Source of the DNA: Chamaea fasciata
Taxonomy: Eukaryota > Chordata > Aves > Passeriformes > Sylviidae
Assembly: GCA_029207755.1 (NCBI GenBank)
Contig: JARCOQ010000006.1
Span: 70,034,093 to 70,098,092, forward strand
DNA: 64,000 bases
Reading direction: 5' to 3'
The translations under genes and the position numbers were made by a program. The notes beneath the pieces were generated by a model. The model ran no database searches and was not told where the DNA came from. It saw only the letters and a program-made list of their open reading frames with translations. Positions within the stretch are counted from its first letter, which is position 1. Each line of letters starts with the position of its first letter. Of the stretch, positions 12,451 to 22,659 are shown in pieces.

Positions 12451-15400
12451 CACCTTTGTTTTCACAGGAGGTGTGCGAGGCGCAGTTTTTGCGTTTTATC
12501 CGCTGTGCCACCTCCTCAGGAGGCGCCTCGGAGCTAAAATTCCCCATGTACAAAAAAGGTTAGGATGGATTTAGTGTCCCAAGGTAACTGGAGGGAAAAA
12601 ATGATCTGGCTCTAAGCGCTCCAGTGACTGAGGATGAAGCTCTTTCAGCAGGGCATGTGCACACGGAAGGACAATAAAGGAGAACACCACAAACACTGTG
12701 ACCCAATCTTGTACTTTTAAAAATCTCCTCGGAACATTGTGCTGCTCAGGTGAGGCTGACAAAGAAATATTGTCTCTCGGGCGGAAGAGAAACAGGCTTT
12801 CAAGCTCTCAACAATAATATAATGATAGTATTTTATAATAACAGCACTGCATTCCCTGTCCCTTCCTGGCTGGCTGAACCTCGCCTGCGTCCCCAACCCA
12901 CGCGGGACAAGAGGTCCCAAGTCACCAGACAGGCTTGACATTCCCAAGATCGGAGTAGTGTCACCACCCACTTCAACAACGCTATCAGGCACCAATAAAT
13001 TAGCTTATCTGCCTTCATTCCTGTGTGGCTCCAATGTATTTGAGGAGAGCACACGTATAACATCCATCTGAAATGGACGGTCAGCCTTGGAGAAGGCTGT
13101 CACCAGAACAATACGCTGATAAGAACGTGCGCCCAATGTCTGGGACCTTGATTACTCTCCCTGCTTTTCCTTCCCCTTACAAATACTCAAAAGGATGTAC
13201 ATCTCTCTCAGGGATGCGAAATGCCCAAACGGATTGCGGGATGCGGAATTCGGCGTGCCAATGCATACAGCTTTGGGGAAAAAAACGGCACCCATCATGT
13301 AAAGGGAAAAAGGATTAAGAGCTGCTATTTCTGACTGGCAGGAGGAAGCAGTTGCTTTCGGTGAAAACTTCCTGCTTAGTGCAGCACATTTTGACTCAGC
13401 AACTCTTTCCCCATTAGGCCAAAACCAGCCAAGCACCACACAGCCTGTTCCGACAGCGACGCAAAGGGCAATTATTTCACAGAAAACAAGAATTGCTATT
13501 GTTTCTTCTCCCCGGGAGAACAGAGTTTATAAATCGCGCTGACAGCATCTTAACTCGTATATTTATACGCCTTTTCAGCAATCAGAGCCTCGAGTTGCAG
13601 CATCCACACCGCACCACCACAAATTCTAAGCACAGTGAAAGTGGCCACAGCTGCTGGCCCCGGCGAACCCTTGGGCAGGGTCTATACGAACAGCACACGG
13701 TCAAAACAAACCCTTTAGAATCAACAAAGCACCACAAGCTATTGCTCAAGCTATTATCCAACAGCTCTCATTAACAGACAGTTTTAATTTTGTTTTCAAA
13801 GCAATTAGAAATACCAACAGCGCTGGGCGTAACCCTGCAGCTCCCATTTCACAACACGGGTCTTCAGCTGAGCTCAGCACAAGTAAGAGCCCTGCACAGC
13901 AGGATCACAGGGAAGATCTAAAAAATTAGGAACGGTTCAACTTCCATTGGTTTTAACATGCAGAAATAACAGAGGCCAATAATTCCCTTCCAGATGAGTT
14001 CTATTTTCAGGCTCCTTTATGCAACGATCCTGCTGCAAATACTCCAAAGGAATACTTGAAGTATTGGAAAACGTTCTTTGACTGACTTATTTCCAAAAAA
14101 AAAAAAAAAAAAGAAAGAAAAAAACCAAAAAACCCCAAAAAAACCCCAAAAAACCCCTACACCCGAACAGGAACTGTGTAACTTACTGACCTGTGACCTT
14201 TCAATCACCACCTGAAAGCCACAAGACAAACCTTCCCCTATCCCCATCCCGTGCCCCAAAGTGATAAAAGCAACAGAGCATCTCATGAAGAAACTAAAGA
14301 AAGGTTATCAAATATTTGTGTTTTGTAAAACCTTTCATACAACTACCAGGCAACTCAAGGGCACCTGATAAGGCTCCGTCAGGGTCCCAGGATGGTCACG
14401 GACACAGGAAAACCCAAATCACAGATATACGCAGAGGAGTTTGTGCAGGATGAACCACTTTCTCAAACCAGTCAGGCAGCCTTGACTGGTCCTACAAACC
14501 CTCCTGTGAGCTACACTTTGGCACAAGCCCTTAGAAGCTTTGGCTGGATTGCAAAACATAGCAGGGTTCTGCCAAAACATTTTTAAGATTAAAGAGTCAC
14601 ACACTGACTGCACTGGAATTTTAAGACCAACCACCTGAACACCAAGCACTCCATCAGCCACCAGTATTTGGGAGCTCAGCTGTACTGCACAGTATTTTGA
14701 GTTTCAAAGCTGAATGAATTAGAATAATCTACGCAAAGAAACCCAAACAATTTTGCAAACCACCCTTAGGATTCCAGGGAGCATCTTTGGGTGTGTACTT
14801 TTATTCTCAGAGCCTGTGAGCAACCTGTGTTTCCATCATTAGGAGGAAGTTTTCCCCCCTCACCGTGTAGAGATTGCAAAGCAAAAAGGACAAAGCCATC
14901 CCTGACACGGAATGTAATCTAAAAAGATAAAACTAGCGACACAGCACCTACATGGCAAAGTCTGCTTCTGACTGCCTCTGTCAGCACAGATATGCACATT
15001 ACCTCAAACAGCAGCTACTCCCAACCCCACAAGCTAAAACAGGAATGGGAAAAAGGAAGTTTAACAATCCAAAAACCAGTAACAATTTCTTAATTACGAA
15101 GTGACGAGTAAGTTTTTCTTTACCTACTGTGAAACACGGAGATATTATTTAAGGATTGAAGTAAATCTCCCAACTGAAGGAAAGGGAAGGAAAAGCCTAC
15201 TTCTAGTATCATGGTATTGGGTAGGTTTTCAGTGGGAGCAAGGAAAGATTTGGGGTTTGGCTTACAGGTTTTTTTAAGGACAGCCTAATCAAGTTGCTTT
15301 TATTGCATTTTAAGGTTTTGCTGCAGGACAGCATGTTTAAGTACATCATTTTGTTCCTTCTGTCTGGAACCACCTGTAACAAGTAAGTAGGTATACAGTA

Positions 15401-16840
15401 TAGTTCAAGGACTGAGTCACAACAGGAAAAAAGAAAAAAGACTTGAAATAAACCTCCAAAGTACTGTGAAACACTGACTTTTTGGTGTAGTGACCACTGC
15501 CTCCCTGTAACACCTAAGACTCTGCAGGAACAAATGAAAGATGCTCTTAGAAATGTGAGAACTGGAAAAAACCACAACAAGAAAAAAAGAGATGGTGGGG
15601 AAGAGTGATTTACTGACAGAGCTTGCCCCAGAAGAAACAAGAGTCCAAGACACCACGCAAATAAATGCTGATTCCTGTTCCCTCCAGACACTGCTATCAC
15701 CGCATCAGTCAGTCCCTGAGCGGGCTGTGACACACGACACTGCACAGGCAGCTCCACCTCCACGGCTCACAAGAACAAGGGAACTTTTATGTGCATCTTG
15801 TAAAGGTTTTTCCACAAAGCTTACATGAACAATCACTGCAGAATAAGGCTGACATGGGATAAAGCACTGCTCAACCACTGAGCTTCTCCACTAAGTCCTT
15901 GTGCTCAAATGTGCTCATCTCAATGCTTCAGTGTCCCCACATCCAGATAAGATCTTCTCACAAAGTTTGAACAGCTAAGATTAAATAAGGCTTTTCTTTA
16001 AGCCTTCTTTTCTGTCACAGGTAGCTCGACCCCTTTCATGCACATCACAGGGTTTACTGTGGGTAAAGATCTCCTGATTAGGGAAGAATTACAAGCAAAA
16101 CTGAAGGTTTTGACAGGGGCCTGTCATTTCAAACGACAATTTAGCAGAGAGGGACTTTGGACGTAAGTTGGCAGTCACAGACAGTCCTTCATAGAGCTCA
16201 GAGCAAAGTCAGGGCATTTCACCTCCCCTTGGCATTACAGACATGGATTTCTTACCTCACTGATTCTAGCTCTGCTGAGTAATGCCTTCAAGTACATCAG
16301 CTTCCAAAGGAGAAAAAAAACAGATACCCGCTCCAAACAAATCAGCTCCTGTGTGAGTGAATGCTCAACTGGGACAGGAGGTGACAAAGCAAAGGCCAAA
16401 AGCTCAGTCACACACACTCTGGTGCCAGTCCAGAGAATAAAGCTGCCGGTTATTTTTAGGATGGATAGAAAAGAGAAGATCTCTTCTATATATGCACCCA
16501 CGCATGCACTTCTTATTTGATTTTAAAACACACCCAAGTACTTCAGAGTACTCCAGCTTCCCCAAATACACCACAAGAACACCATAAGGAGTCTTACAAA
16601 GGAGAAGGCTATTTGCCACCCATCACGCCCCACACAGCGATGTGGTCCCCAGCGTGCAGTGCCCTCGCCTCGGGTTTGCTCTCCGCACCAACACCAGGAG
16701 GAAGCCCGAGCGGGGGGTTCCCCAGCCCCCAAGCTACACCCCGCGCCCAGGAAGGACAGCCTGTTGGATCTCCAAGGGCGGCACCGATTGTCCTCAAAGG
16801 GCTCCCTCTGGGGCAGGTTTTGCTGAGCTGCGGGGCCAGC
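12451..16840 (-). other. Region between the two RUFY3 first exons
   Basis: This is intronic for the long RUFY3 form and upstream for the short form. It holds an A-rich low-complexity tract with AAAACCCC words at about 14094-14158. I recognise no exon, RNA gene or intact mobile element. Confidence 0.6.
14094..14158. repeat. A-rich low-complexity tract with AAAACCCC words
   Basis: A run of more than 18 A is followed by AAAGAAAG and then several irregular copies of AAAACCCC. The copies vary in length, so this is degenerate low-complexity DNA and not a telomeric array. A similar short tract is seen at about 47788-47816. Confidence 0.75.
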
Positions 16841-16844
16841 ACAG

Positions 16845-17560
16845 CTCACCCCCCATCCGCCCCCTTCCCCGCCCCGCCGCCGGGAGCAGCGGCGTGCCCC
16901 GCGGGGCAGGGGCAGGTTCGGGGCGGGTGCCCCGAGCCCGGGCGGCCCGTGGCTGCCAGAGCCGCGCGTTCCCGGCCCGGAGCGCTCGGGGCACGGGCAG
17001 CCCCGGGCGGGAGCGGAGCGGCGCCCAGGGACCCCCGGCCCGCCGCCCACCCCGCCTCGAGGGAGGCTCCCGGCCCGGGAACAGCCCCGCCGTACTCACG
17101 GGCTCCGTCCGGCCCCGGGTAGCTCAGCACCAGCACGGGCAGCGCGGCCCCGCCGCGGGGCGCCGGGGGTCTCCACAGCCCGGGCGGCGCGGCCGCGGCG
17201 CCGCCTCCATGGCCGGGGTAGAGGAGGAAGAACGGCGGCGAGGCAGGGCGCGCCTCCTCCTCCTCCTCCTCCTCTGCCGCCGCTGCCGCCGCCGCCGCCG
17301 CCTCTCCGGGCTCGGGCCGCCGCTCCATGCCGGGGGACAGCTCCGCTTGGGCCCCGTCCCGGGAACTTTCCGGCGGCGGCGGCAGCGCTGCCCGCTCCGC
17401 CTCCGCCATCGCCGCCCCGGCCCCCGCCCCGCCCCGCCCCGGCCGCCGCCGCCCCCAGGGGCTCCCCCCGCCCCGCCGGCAGCGCGGGAGGCGACAACCG
17501 CAGCCGCCACCCGCTGGCGGTGCACGGACTCGGACCTGAGAAAGCGGAGCCAGGGCACCA
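16845..17560 (-). promoter_or_regulatory. RUFY3: CpG island over the alternative RUFY3 first exon
   Basis: This is a very CpG-dense block with repeated GCCGCC and CCCCGCCCC (SP1-type) words, such as the cluster at 17416-17460. It covers the alternative first coding exon and its presumed upstream promoter. Its presence supports a second RUFY3 promoter. The start site itself is not determined. Confidence 0.65.
17100..17409 (-). CDS. RUFY3: RUFY3 alternative first coding exon (long N-terminal form)
   Basis: This is an open 310-bp exon in a CpG island. It starts at an ATG at 17409 with a good Kozak context (GCGGCGATGG) and ends at a strong GTGAGT donor in phase 1. That is the same phase as the short-form first exon, so it can join the shared exon at 870 and would create a His codon at the junction. 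The 103 residues run MAEAERAALPPPPESS, then a stretch of nine Ala followed by seven Glu (CTC and GCC trinucleotide runs near 17251-17305), then SPPFFLLYPG, then a Gly/Ala/Pro-rich part ending LSYPGPDGA. No folded domain is visible and it looks disordered. The frame stays open upstream to an ATG at 17676, so a longer start is formally possible. The coding status is inferred from donor, phase, Kozak context and position; I did not recall the matching isoform sequence. Confidence 0.72.
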
Positions 17561-17660
17561 TCTCCGGCCTCCCCTCGGCTTCTCCCGGCGTGAGAGCTCA
17601 GCCACAGCAGCGTGTGGAGATCCTGGGACAAAAGGGGACAAAGTCCAAGTGTATTCTTTA

Positions 17661-20600
17661 GTGTTAAATCTGTCAAATACAGCGTACTACTGGGAATTTC
17701 ACTGGGGAGATTCTTTCAGAAGACGAAGCAATGAATGTGGACTGTGGTGTTGTCAGCAGGCAGGAGGCACATAAATCTGCCAGTTTTTAAAGAACACCCT
17801 GCCTTCCGTGCACTTGGGTCAAGCAGAAGCACGTTGCTGCTTTCTTTTCAAATCTCGCATTAAAATTGCAAAAGCGAAGCTGTAAAGGCTACTGATTTCT
17901 GGAGACTGATTTTCCAGCACTGCCCCAAGTCATGCAACATGTTGCAAGCAATTGAACAGATGCTTTAATCCACTTTACAAATCTCACAGCTGAATGTTTG
18001 AATTTCTACAAGCTAACAAGAGTAAAACAATGCCCAGACTGTGTGTGATGGAATATTTTGGAACACAGCTAGGAAAACCTACACAGCCAGGAAAACAGCA
18101 GCAAATGTATTTCCATGTGGGTTATTCAATATATTTTCCTTGCCTGTATAAATAGAAATTTCAGGTTGTGATGCAGAAAGCATTGTGTCCCCTCTCTGCC
18201 ACTGTACTTTCCTGCCCAAGCTTCCTAAGGCAGCCACCTGGATGCTCATCACCCCCCAAGGATTACGTCTTCCAGGCGTAGAAAAACAAAAAGAATAGCT
18301 CAAACCTTGGAGCTTCCTACACTTTGCCTATGTCAGTTTAAATACAAATTATTTACGCCCAGGTGTGGACGGGACTGACTGTCCTTTGGACTACCGTGCT
18401 CCAAGCAGGAGGATGGAAAGGACCCAGGGCAGGTACTTCCATTGCTGTGAGGGTGACAGAGGTGAGACAAAGCTGTTACCTGAGGTGAGTCCTCACCTGC
18501 TTTAGGTGCTGCTGAGGCTGCCAGCCCTCTCCAAGCAGGACGCTGGCAAGGACAAGTGCCATCTCATGGCTCAAGCATTTCTTGGCAGTGTCAGCACCTT
18601 CTCCAGAAGCAATACTGGAAAAGGGAAAAAGCAGCATTAACCAGGACTTTGATCCACTCCTTGCTTCTTTTCCTGATCGCCTGTGGTCCTTGCTTGATTT
18701 CATGTGTCCATTTCCATAGGGATTTTCAAAACCTGTTCTCCAGGAGGAATTTTCCTTCAACACAAAACATTACCCCAAGTATTTCTTAAGAGACACTGTA
18801 CAGTGTCGTCCCCCCTCCCACAGCATTAATAATCACAGCATTCCCACGATCAGCCATACCTAAAAGCATATGGGAATTATGTTTATGGCTTTGTCCAATC
18901 TCTGAACTAATCAGGTGGACATAATGCCTGGTTAATCTTCATTAACGCAGGGGCTGTGCTGTGCCATCTGCCGGCAGGCAGGGCCAGGCCCCTGACATGC
19001 AGTGTTCCCTCCAGCCTTCAGCCTAATCCCAGAGTTTCTGGGGAATGTGTCTGTAATGGCACACCGATTTGTTATTTCCCTTATGAAGCGCTCAGATAGA
19101 AGCCGCCAGAATCTTGCTCGCCTGCTGCTTGGAGCTTTCCAAGGAAGCACAAAGCCAGATCCATGAATGACCATTAGCTCCTCATTTTTCTATCAAGTGC
19201 GAAAGGAGCGCAAGCAGGTTCTGTAGTAATGAGATCAGGGAGCATCTCTGCTGGGTATTTTCGACACCCCATGTGATGATGCCTGTTACACAATATCATC
19301 CCTCCCCAGAAAAAGCACCTAAGCTGCTTTTTTGCCCAGCATCTTACCCCTTACTGACCTCTTGGCAGAGCCTCCGGAGCATAGCTCAGCGTTATCAGCG
19401 GGCAGTCTCCAACCATGATCCCAGTGGGGACCTAAAGGTGGGAAAATTCTACTTCCCTCCTCAGCAAGTGTTCTGGACCCTTCTCCCTGGGAAGAAGGAG
19501 CAGGCAACACTGTTGCTCATAGTAAGGGCAGGTGAGTAGTGCACCTGAGACAGGACTGTTCCCATCTGGCCAGCTTAAGCTTATTGTGTTCCTTCCCAAC
19601 AGCCTGGAAAATTACCAAAATATTCTCCAGCCTGCAGTGACCAGCGTGTTCCTGTCAGAAAGAGGTCTGCGGTGTTAAGGGTTACACAGGGACCCCACGA
19701 AAGCACATTTCACTTGCAGAGCACAAGCAGAGCACCTCCACGCTTGTATTACAGAACCTGGCCTGTCCCAGGATCAAGAGCACACACTCATCCCTTGGCT
19801 TCCCCCAAGACCATGACACACACAAAACAGCCCCATGACATGCAGATATTACTAAATAAAGCAATTATTCTCCTGAAATAATTTGATATGGAAAACCAAT
19901 ACCTTTCAGATGGTGTGGTACACAAACCAAGGCATGGGCTCCCTGAAACCTGTCCCAGACACAAGTCCAGGTTTACCTGAGACAGTTTTTGTTAAACTTC
20001 AGAAAAATTATCACTCATTCCTCTTTCACAGCCCAGATGGGAACTGATCACCCAGAGTCAGCTCCTGGCAAGCGTTTCAGTGCGGGGTTAAAATGCATTT
20101 ACCCACCAAAAGGCACGGAAGCAATCACAACATCCTCAAAGTTTACCTGCCCACTGAAGACATGTAACACCTCACCCATCTGTAAGGTGGTCCTGCAGCA
20201 ATGCTACTTAGTCCTGTAGCAGCAGACAACATTTATCATTTATCAGAGGGGAAGTTAATATGTTTATCACATATACGGTCATAAAATCCAATCAAGTCCT
20301 TGCTTTGCTTCTCACTGAATTCAGGAAGGGAAACAGTATTTCAGACCACGTGGGACTAAGAAATTTAAAAGTAATGCCCATACATTCAATTGCTAACAAA
20401 GGTGCTAAACAGAACAAAAATTAACTACTATTAACCACGTCTCTGCAGCTCAAGACAGGAACAGGATGGACCAGAACAAGACAGCAAAACAGAGGAGGCA
20501 AGTGAGAGCTGCTGAACCCCTTTCTCAACCCACCCTCATGAGGTTGCTCCATCCAATCCCATCTCCCCATAAGTCCCACACGGCCCATTTAATTCCCTTT

Positions 20601-20822
20601 GCCAGATACATTCCTTGCAGTTTCTCAAGGCTTCCTGTTCAGGGAAACACGACAGCATCACAGCAGAGGAAAACACCTTCAGACATGGGCAAGGTGTGGA
20701 AAGGGCCCTGTGCCACTCAGAGATGGCACCTTCTAGAAAGCACCCTCTGGAAAAGAAAAACCAAATACCACCCCACGGCCAGTTTCCTGAAGAATAAACC
20801 CCACAACATCACGTACAAAAGT
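17661..20822. other. Intergenic region between the RUFY3 long-form promoter and UTP3
   Basis: About 3.2 kb lies between the RUFY3 alternative first exon and the 3' end of UTP3, both on the minus strand. I see no exon with conserved content, no RNA gene and no recognisable transposon. Confidence 0.6.
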
Positions 20823-20828
20823 TTTATT
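20823..20828 (-). terminator. UTP3: UTP3 polyadenylation signal (AATAAA)
   Basis: The plus strand reads TTTATT, so the minus strand reads AATAAA, about 43 bases after the UTP3 stop codon. It is the first canonical hexamer downstream and would give a very short 3' UTR. Confidence 0.6.
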
Positions 20829-20871
20829 AGATTCAGTACTGCTACTCGCAGCTCTTACAACAAGAGAACTA

Positions 20872-22431
20872 TCACTTAAGCTTCCTGCTTTTCTTAACCC
20901 CGGCCCGAATGCCGGAGAGTTCCCCGGCGTATCTGTGCAGCTCCCTCCGGACCTCGCGGACCTGGCCCTTGCGCCGGATTTTGGCTCTGCGGAATTTCTC
21001 CCGATGCTTGACCCGGGGGTTGCGGTCGATCTTCCTCCTTTTGGGCGTGAGGCCTTTGTTCTTGATCATCTGATAGGTCACCCCTCTCTTCTTACCAGGA
21101 TCCTCTCCTTCCGACACCGCTGCTTCTTCAAGCACATCCTCGTCTCCAGCTCTCTTCCTCTTGAGTGCCAGCTTCTCCTCCATCATCTTGTAGTATTTCA
21201 GGGCAGCCTCCTCGTCCAGCTCCGACTCATCCGACGATTCAGCAGCAGCAGCCTGGCCATTAACAGGCGCAGAGGCACGTTTCGGTTTGCTTTTCTTGCC
21301 AGCCATGGTGAGAAACACTGAAAACTTGTTTTCCTTCCGTGGCTTCTCTTCCTTCTTGTCATAGTAGTTCCTCAGAAGCACACGGACCTGTGGGGACAGC
21401 TTTTGGTCTATAACGGCGAGGTCGTTGATGATGTTTCTGTAGGCCACCAGTCGTTCGATGACCGGGTGACTGTGAACAGGCATCCTCCTGGACTTCAACA
21501 CCAGATAGAAGCTGATATTGGCACAGTAGTTCAGGTAGAGATGATACTTGGTCTGCAAATAGCGACTGCCCTTCCCCTGGGGGATAGTGCCCTCTCTGAC
21601 CATCTGCAGCAGCGGGTGCAACTCATCCTTGATCTCCATGAGCTTCACCTCAAAGTCCTCCATCAGCTGCAGGAGCTCTGGGGACTCCTGCTTCAGCAGC
21701 TTCAGCTGCTCCTTCTTGGAAAGGGCCTGCAGATCCTTATCAACTTTCTGCCCCTTGCTATCGTGGGTTTTCTGCTGCTCAGCCAGGTAGCCCTGGATCA
21801 TATCCAGACCATAATCGTCCTCCCCCAGATCCCGCACCAACCGTCTCTGGATGACTTGAGCCTCCTGCTCCTCTTCCTCCTCCTCAGCATCGATTTCTTG
21901 CTGGCTCCGCTTGCCCTTGGCCTGGGCATCACTCCCGTAGTCCGTGTCATAGTAGAGCTGCTTGCGCTGGCCCCAGGAGAGCTCATGGGGGAGCTTGGCT
22001 TCCGGATGGCGCTCCTCCAAGTCGCTTTCCATGGACAGGTCCCCCTCCTCATCCTCAGCTTCATGTTCATCTTCCTCACCTTCTTCATCTTCTCCATCCT
22101 CATCCTCCTCTGCGCTGTACTCCACAAAGGGATTCCGCTCCTCCGTCTCCTCATCCTCCTCCTCCTCCTCCTCCTCCTCCTCCTCGCTGTCCTCGGGCAG
22201 CTGCAGACCCAGCACCTCCTCCTCCTCCTCCTCCTCCTCGCTGCCCGCGGCCTCGTCGCCGCTATCCAGGGCGGCCATCACGGCTCGGAACTGCTCCTCG
22301 TGGAAGCGCTCCACGTCGTCCGCCAGCTCCTCGGGGCCGGCGCGGCGGCCGGGCACGTCGGCGGGCTCATCGGCGGGCTCATCGGCGGGCTCGGCCCGCG
22401 GCCGCAGGACGGTGCCGCGCCGGGTCCGCAT
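20872..22431 (-). CDS. UTP3: UTP3 / SAS10, small-subunit processome component
   Basis: This gene encodes a nucleolar U3-snoRNP-associated factor of the SSU processome, needed for 18S rRNA maturation (family knowledge). It is a single open exon of 519 residues, comparable to the human protein, which is also intronless. The start at 22431 gives MRTRRGTVLRPRAEP, similar in position and charge to the human N-terminus. In order: a DEPA repeat at 15-25; a strongly acidic region at 59-140 with two poly-Glu runs; the signature LSWGQRKQLYYDTDYGS at 161-177; the Sas10/Utp3/C1D domain at about 250-350 (KGSRYLQTKYHLYLNYC, HPVIERLVAYRN); a variable linker; and the basic C-terminal Sas10 domain at about 445-519 (GLTPKRRKIDRNPRVKH, ending GIRAGVKKSRKLK). 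The frame continues open upstream of the chosen ATG to 22797, but that part looks like 5' UTR. The gene lies between RUFY3 and JCHAIN, as in mammals. Confidence 0.97.
   Translation of the reverse strand: MRTRRGTVLRPRAEPADEPADEPADVPGRRAGPEELADDVERFHEEQFRAVMAALDSGDEAAGSEEEEEEEEVLGLQLPEDSEEEEEEEEEEDEETEERNPFVEYSAEEDEDGEDEEGEEDEHEAEDEEGDLSMESDLEERHPEAKLPHELSWGQRKQLYYDTDYGSDAQAKGKRSQQEIDAEEEEEEQEAQVIQRRLVRDLGEDDYGLDMIQGYLAEQQKTHDSKGQKVDKDLQALSKKEQLKLLKQESPELLQLMEDFEVKLMEIKDELHPLLQMVREGTIPQGKGSRYLQTKYHLYLNYCANISFYLVLKSRRMPVHSHPVIERLVAYRNIINDLAVIDQKLSPQVRVLLRNYYDKKEEKPRKENKFSVFLTMAGKKSKPKRASAPVNGQAAAAESSDESELDEEAALKYYKMMEEKLALKRKRAGDEDVLEEAAVSEGEDPGKKRGVTYQMIKNKGLTPKRRKIDRNPRVKHREKFRRAKIRRKGQVREVRRELHRYAGELSGIRAGVKKSRKLK
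22150..22187 (-). repeat. UTP3: CTC trinucleotide run encoding poly-Glu in UTP3
   Basis: This is a nearly pure CCT/CTC run that reads as consecutive Glu codons on the minus strand. A second, shorter run lies at about 22214-22239. Both fall in the acidic N-terminal region and are likely length-polymorphic. Confidence 0.85.
22357..22392 (-). repeat. UTP3: Three tandem 12-bp units at the UTP3 N-terminus
   Basis: The 12-bp unit GCGGGCTCATCG is repeated about three times, the outer copies imperfect, and encodes DEPADEPADV. It is an in-frame tandem duplication in the coding sequence. Confidence 0.8.
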
Positions 22432-22625
22432 GGCTGCCGGCGCCACCGCCGCTGCCAGCTCCGCTCCTTCCGCTGCGTCCCTTCCGCTCGATCCCAGCCC
22501 TTCCTGGGCCGGGCCCGGAGCGTCTCCACGCCCCCGGGAGAGGGGAGTGCCCGGGGCGGCCCGCGGGGAGCTGGCGTGTGAGCCGGGCCGGCTCTCAGCG
22601 AGCCATGGTGCCACGTGGGAAATAA
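22432..22625 (-). promoter_or_regulatory. UTP3: UTP3 5' UTR/promoter with CACGTG E-box
   Basis: This is a GC-rich region immediately upstream of the UTP3 start. A perfect CACGTG E-box lies at 22612-22617, the type bound by MYC/MAX and USF and common in ribosome-biogenesis promoters (established knowledge). An A/T-rich tract follows at 22620-22655. The transcription start is inferred to lie between the E-box and the ATG. Confidence 0.5.
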
Positions 22626-22659
22626 ATAAAATAAAATTAAAAAAAAAAAAAAAAGGCTT

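Noticed and set aside
14094..14158. Telomere-like or interstitial telomeric repeat
   Set aside because: The words are irregular AAAACCCC and not TTAGGG or its complement; it is low-complexity A-rich DNA.
16642..17661. 339-residue plus-strand open frame over the RUFY3 CpG island
   Set aside because: It is an Arg/Pro/Gly-rich product of CpG-island sequence. The opposite strand has the Kozak start, donor and phase fitting RUFY3.
19271..19360. Second box C/D candidate (GTGATGA near 19274 with CTGA near 19354)
   Set aside because: There is no complementary terminal stem flanking the boxes and it is not in an intron of a known host on that strand.
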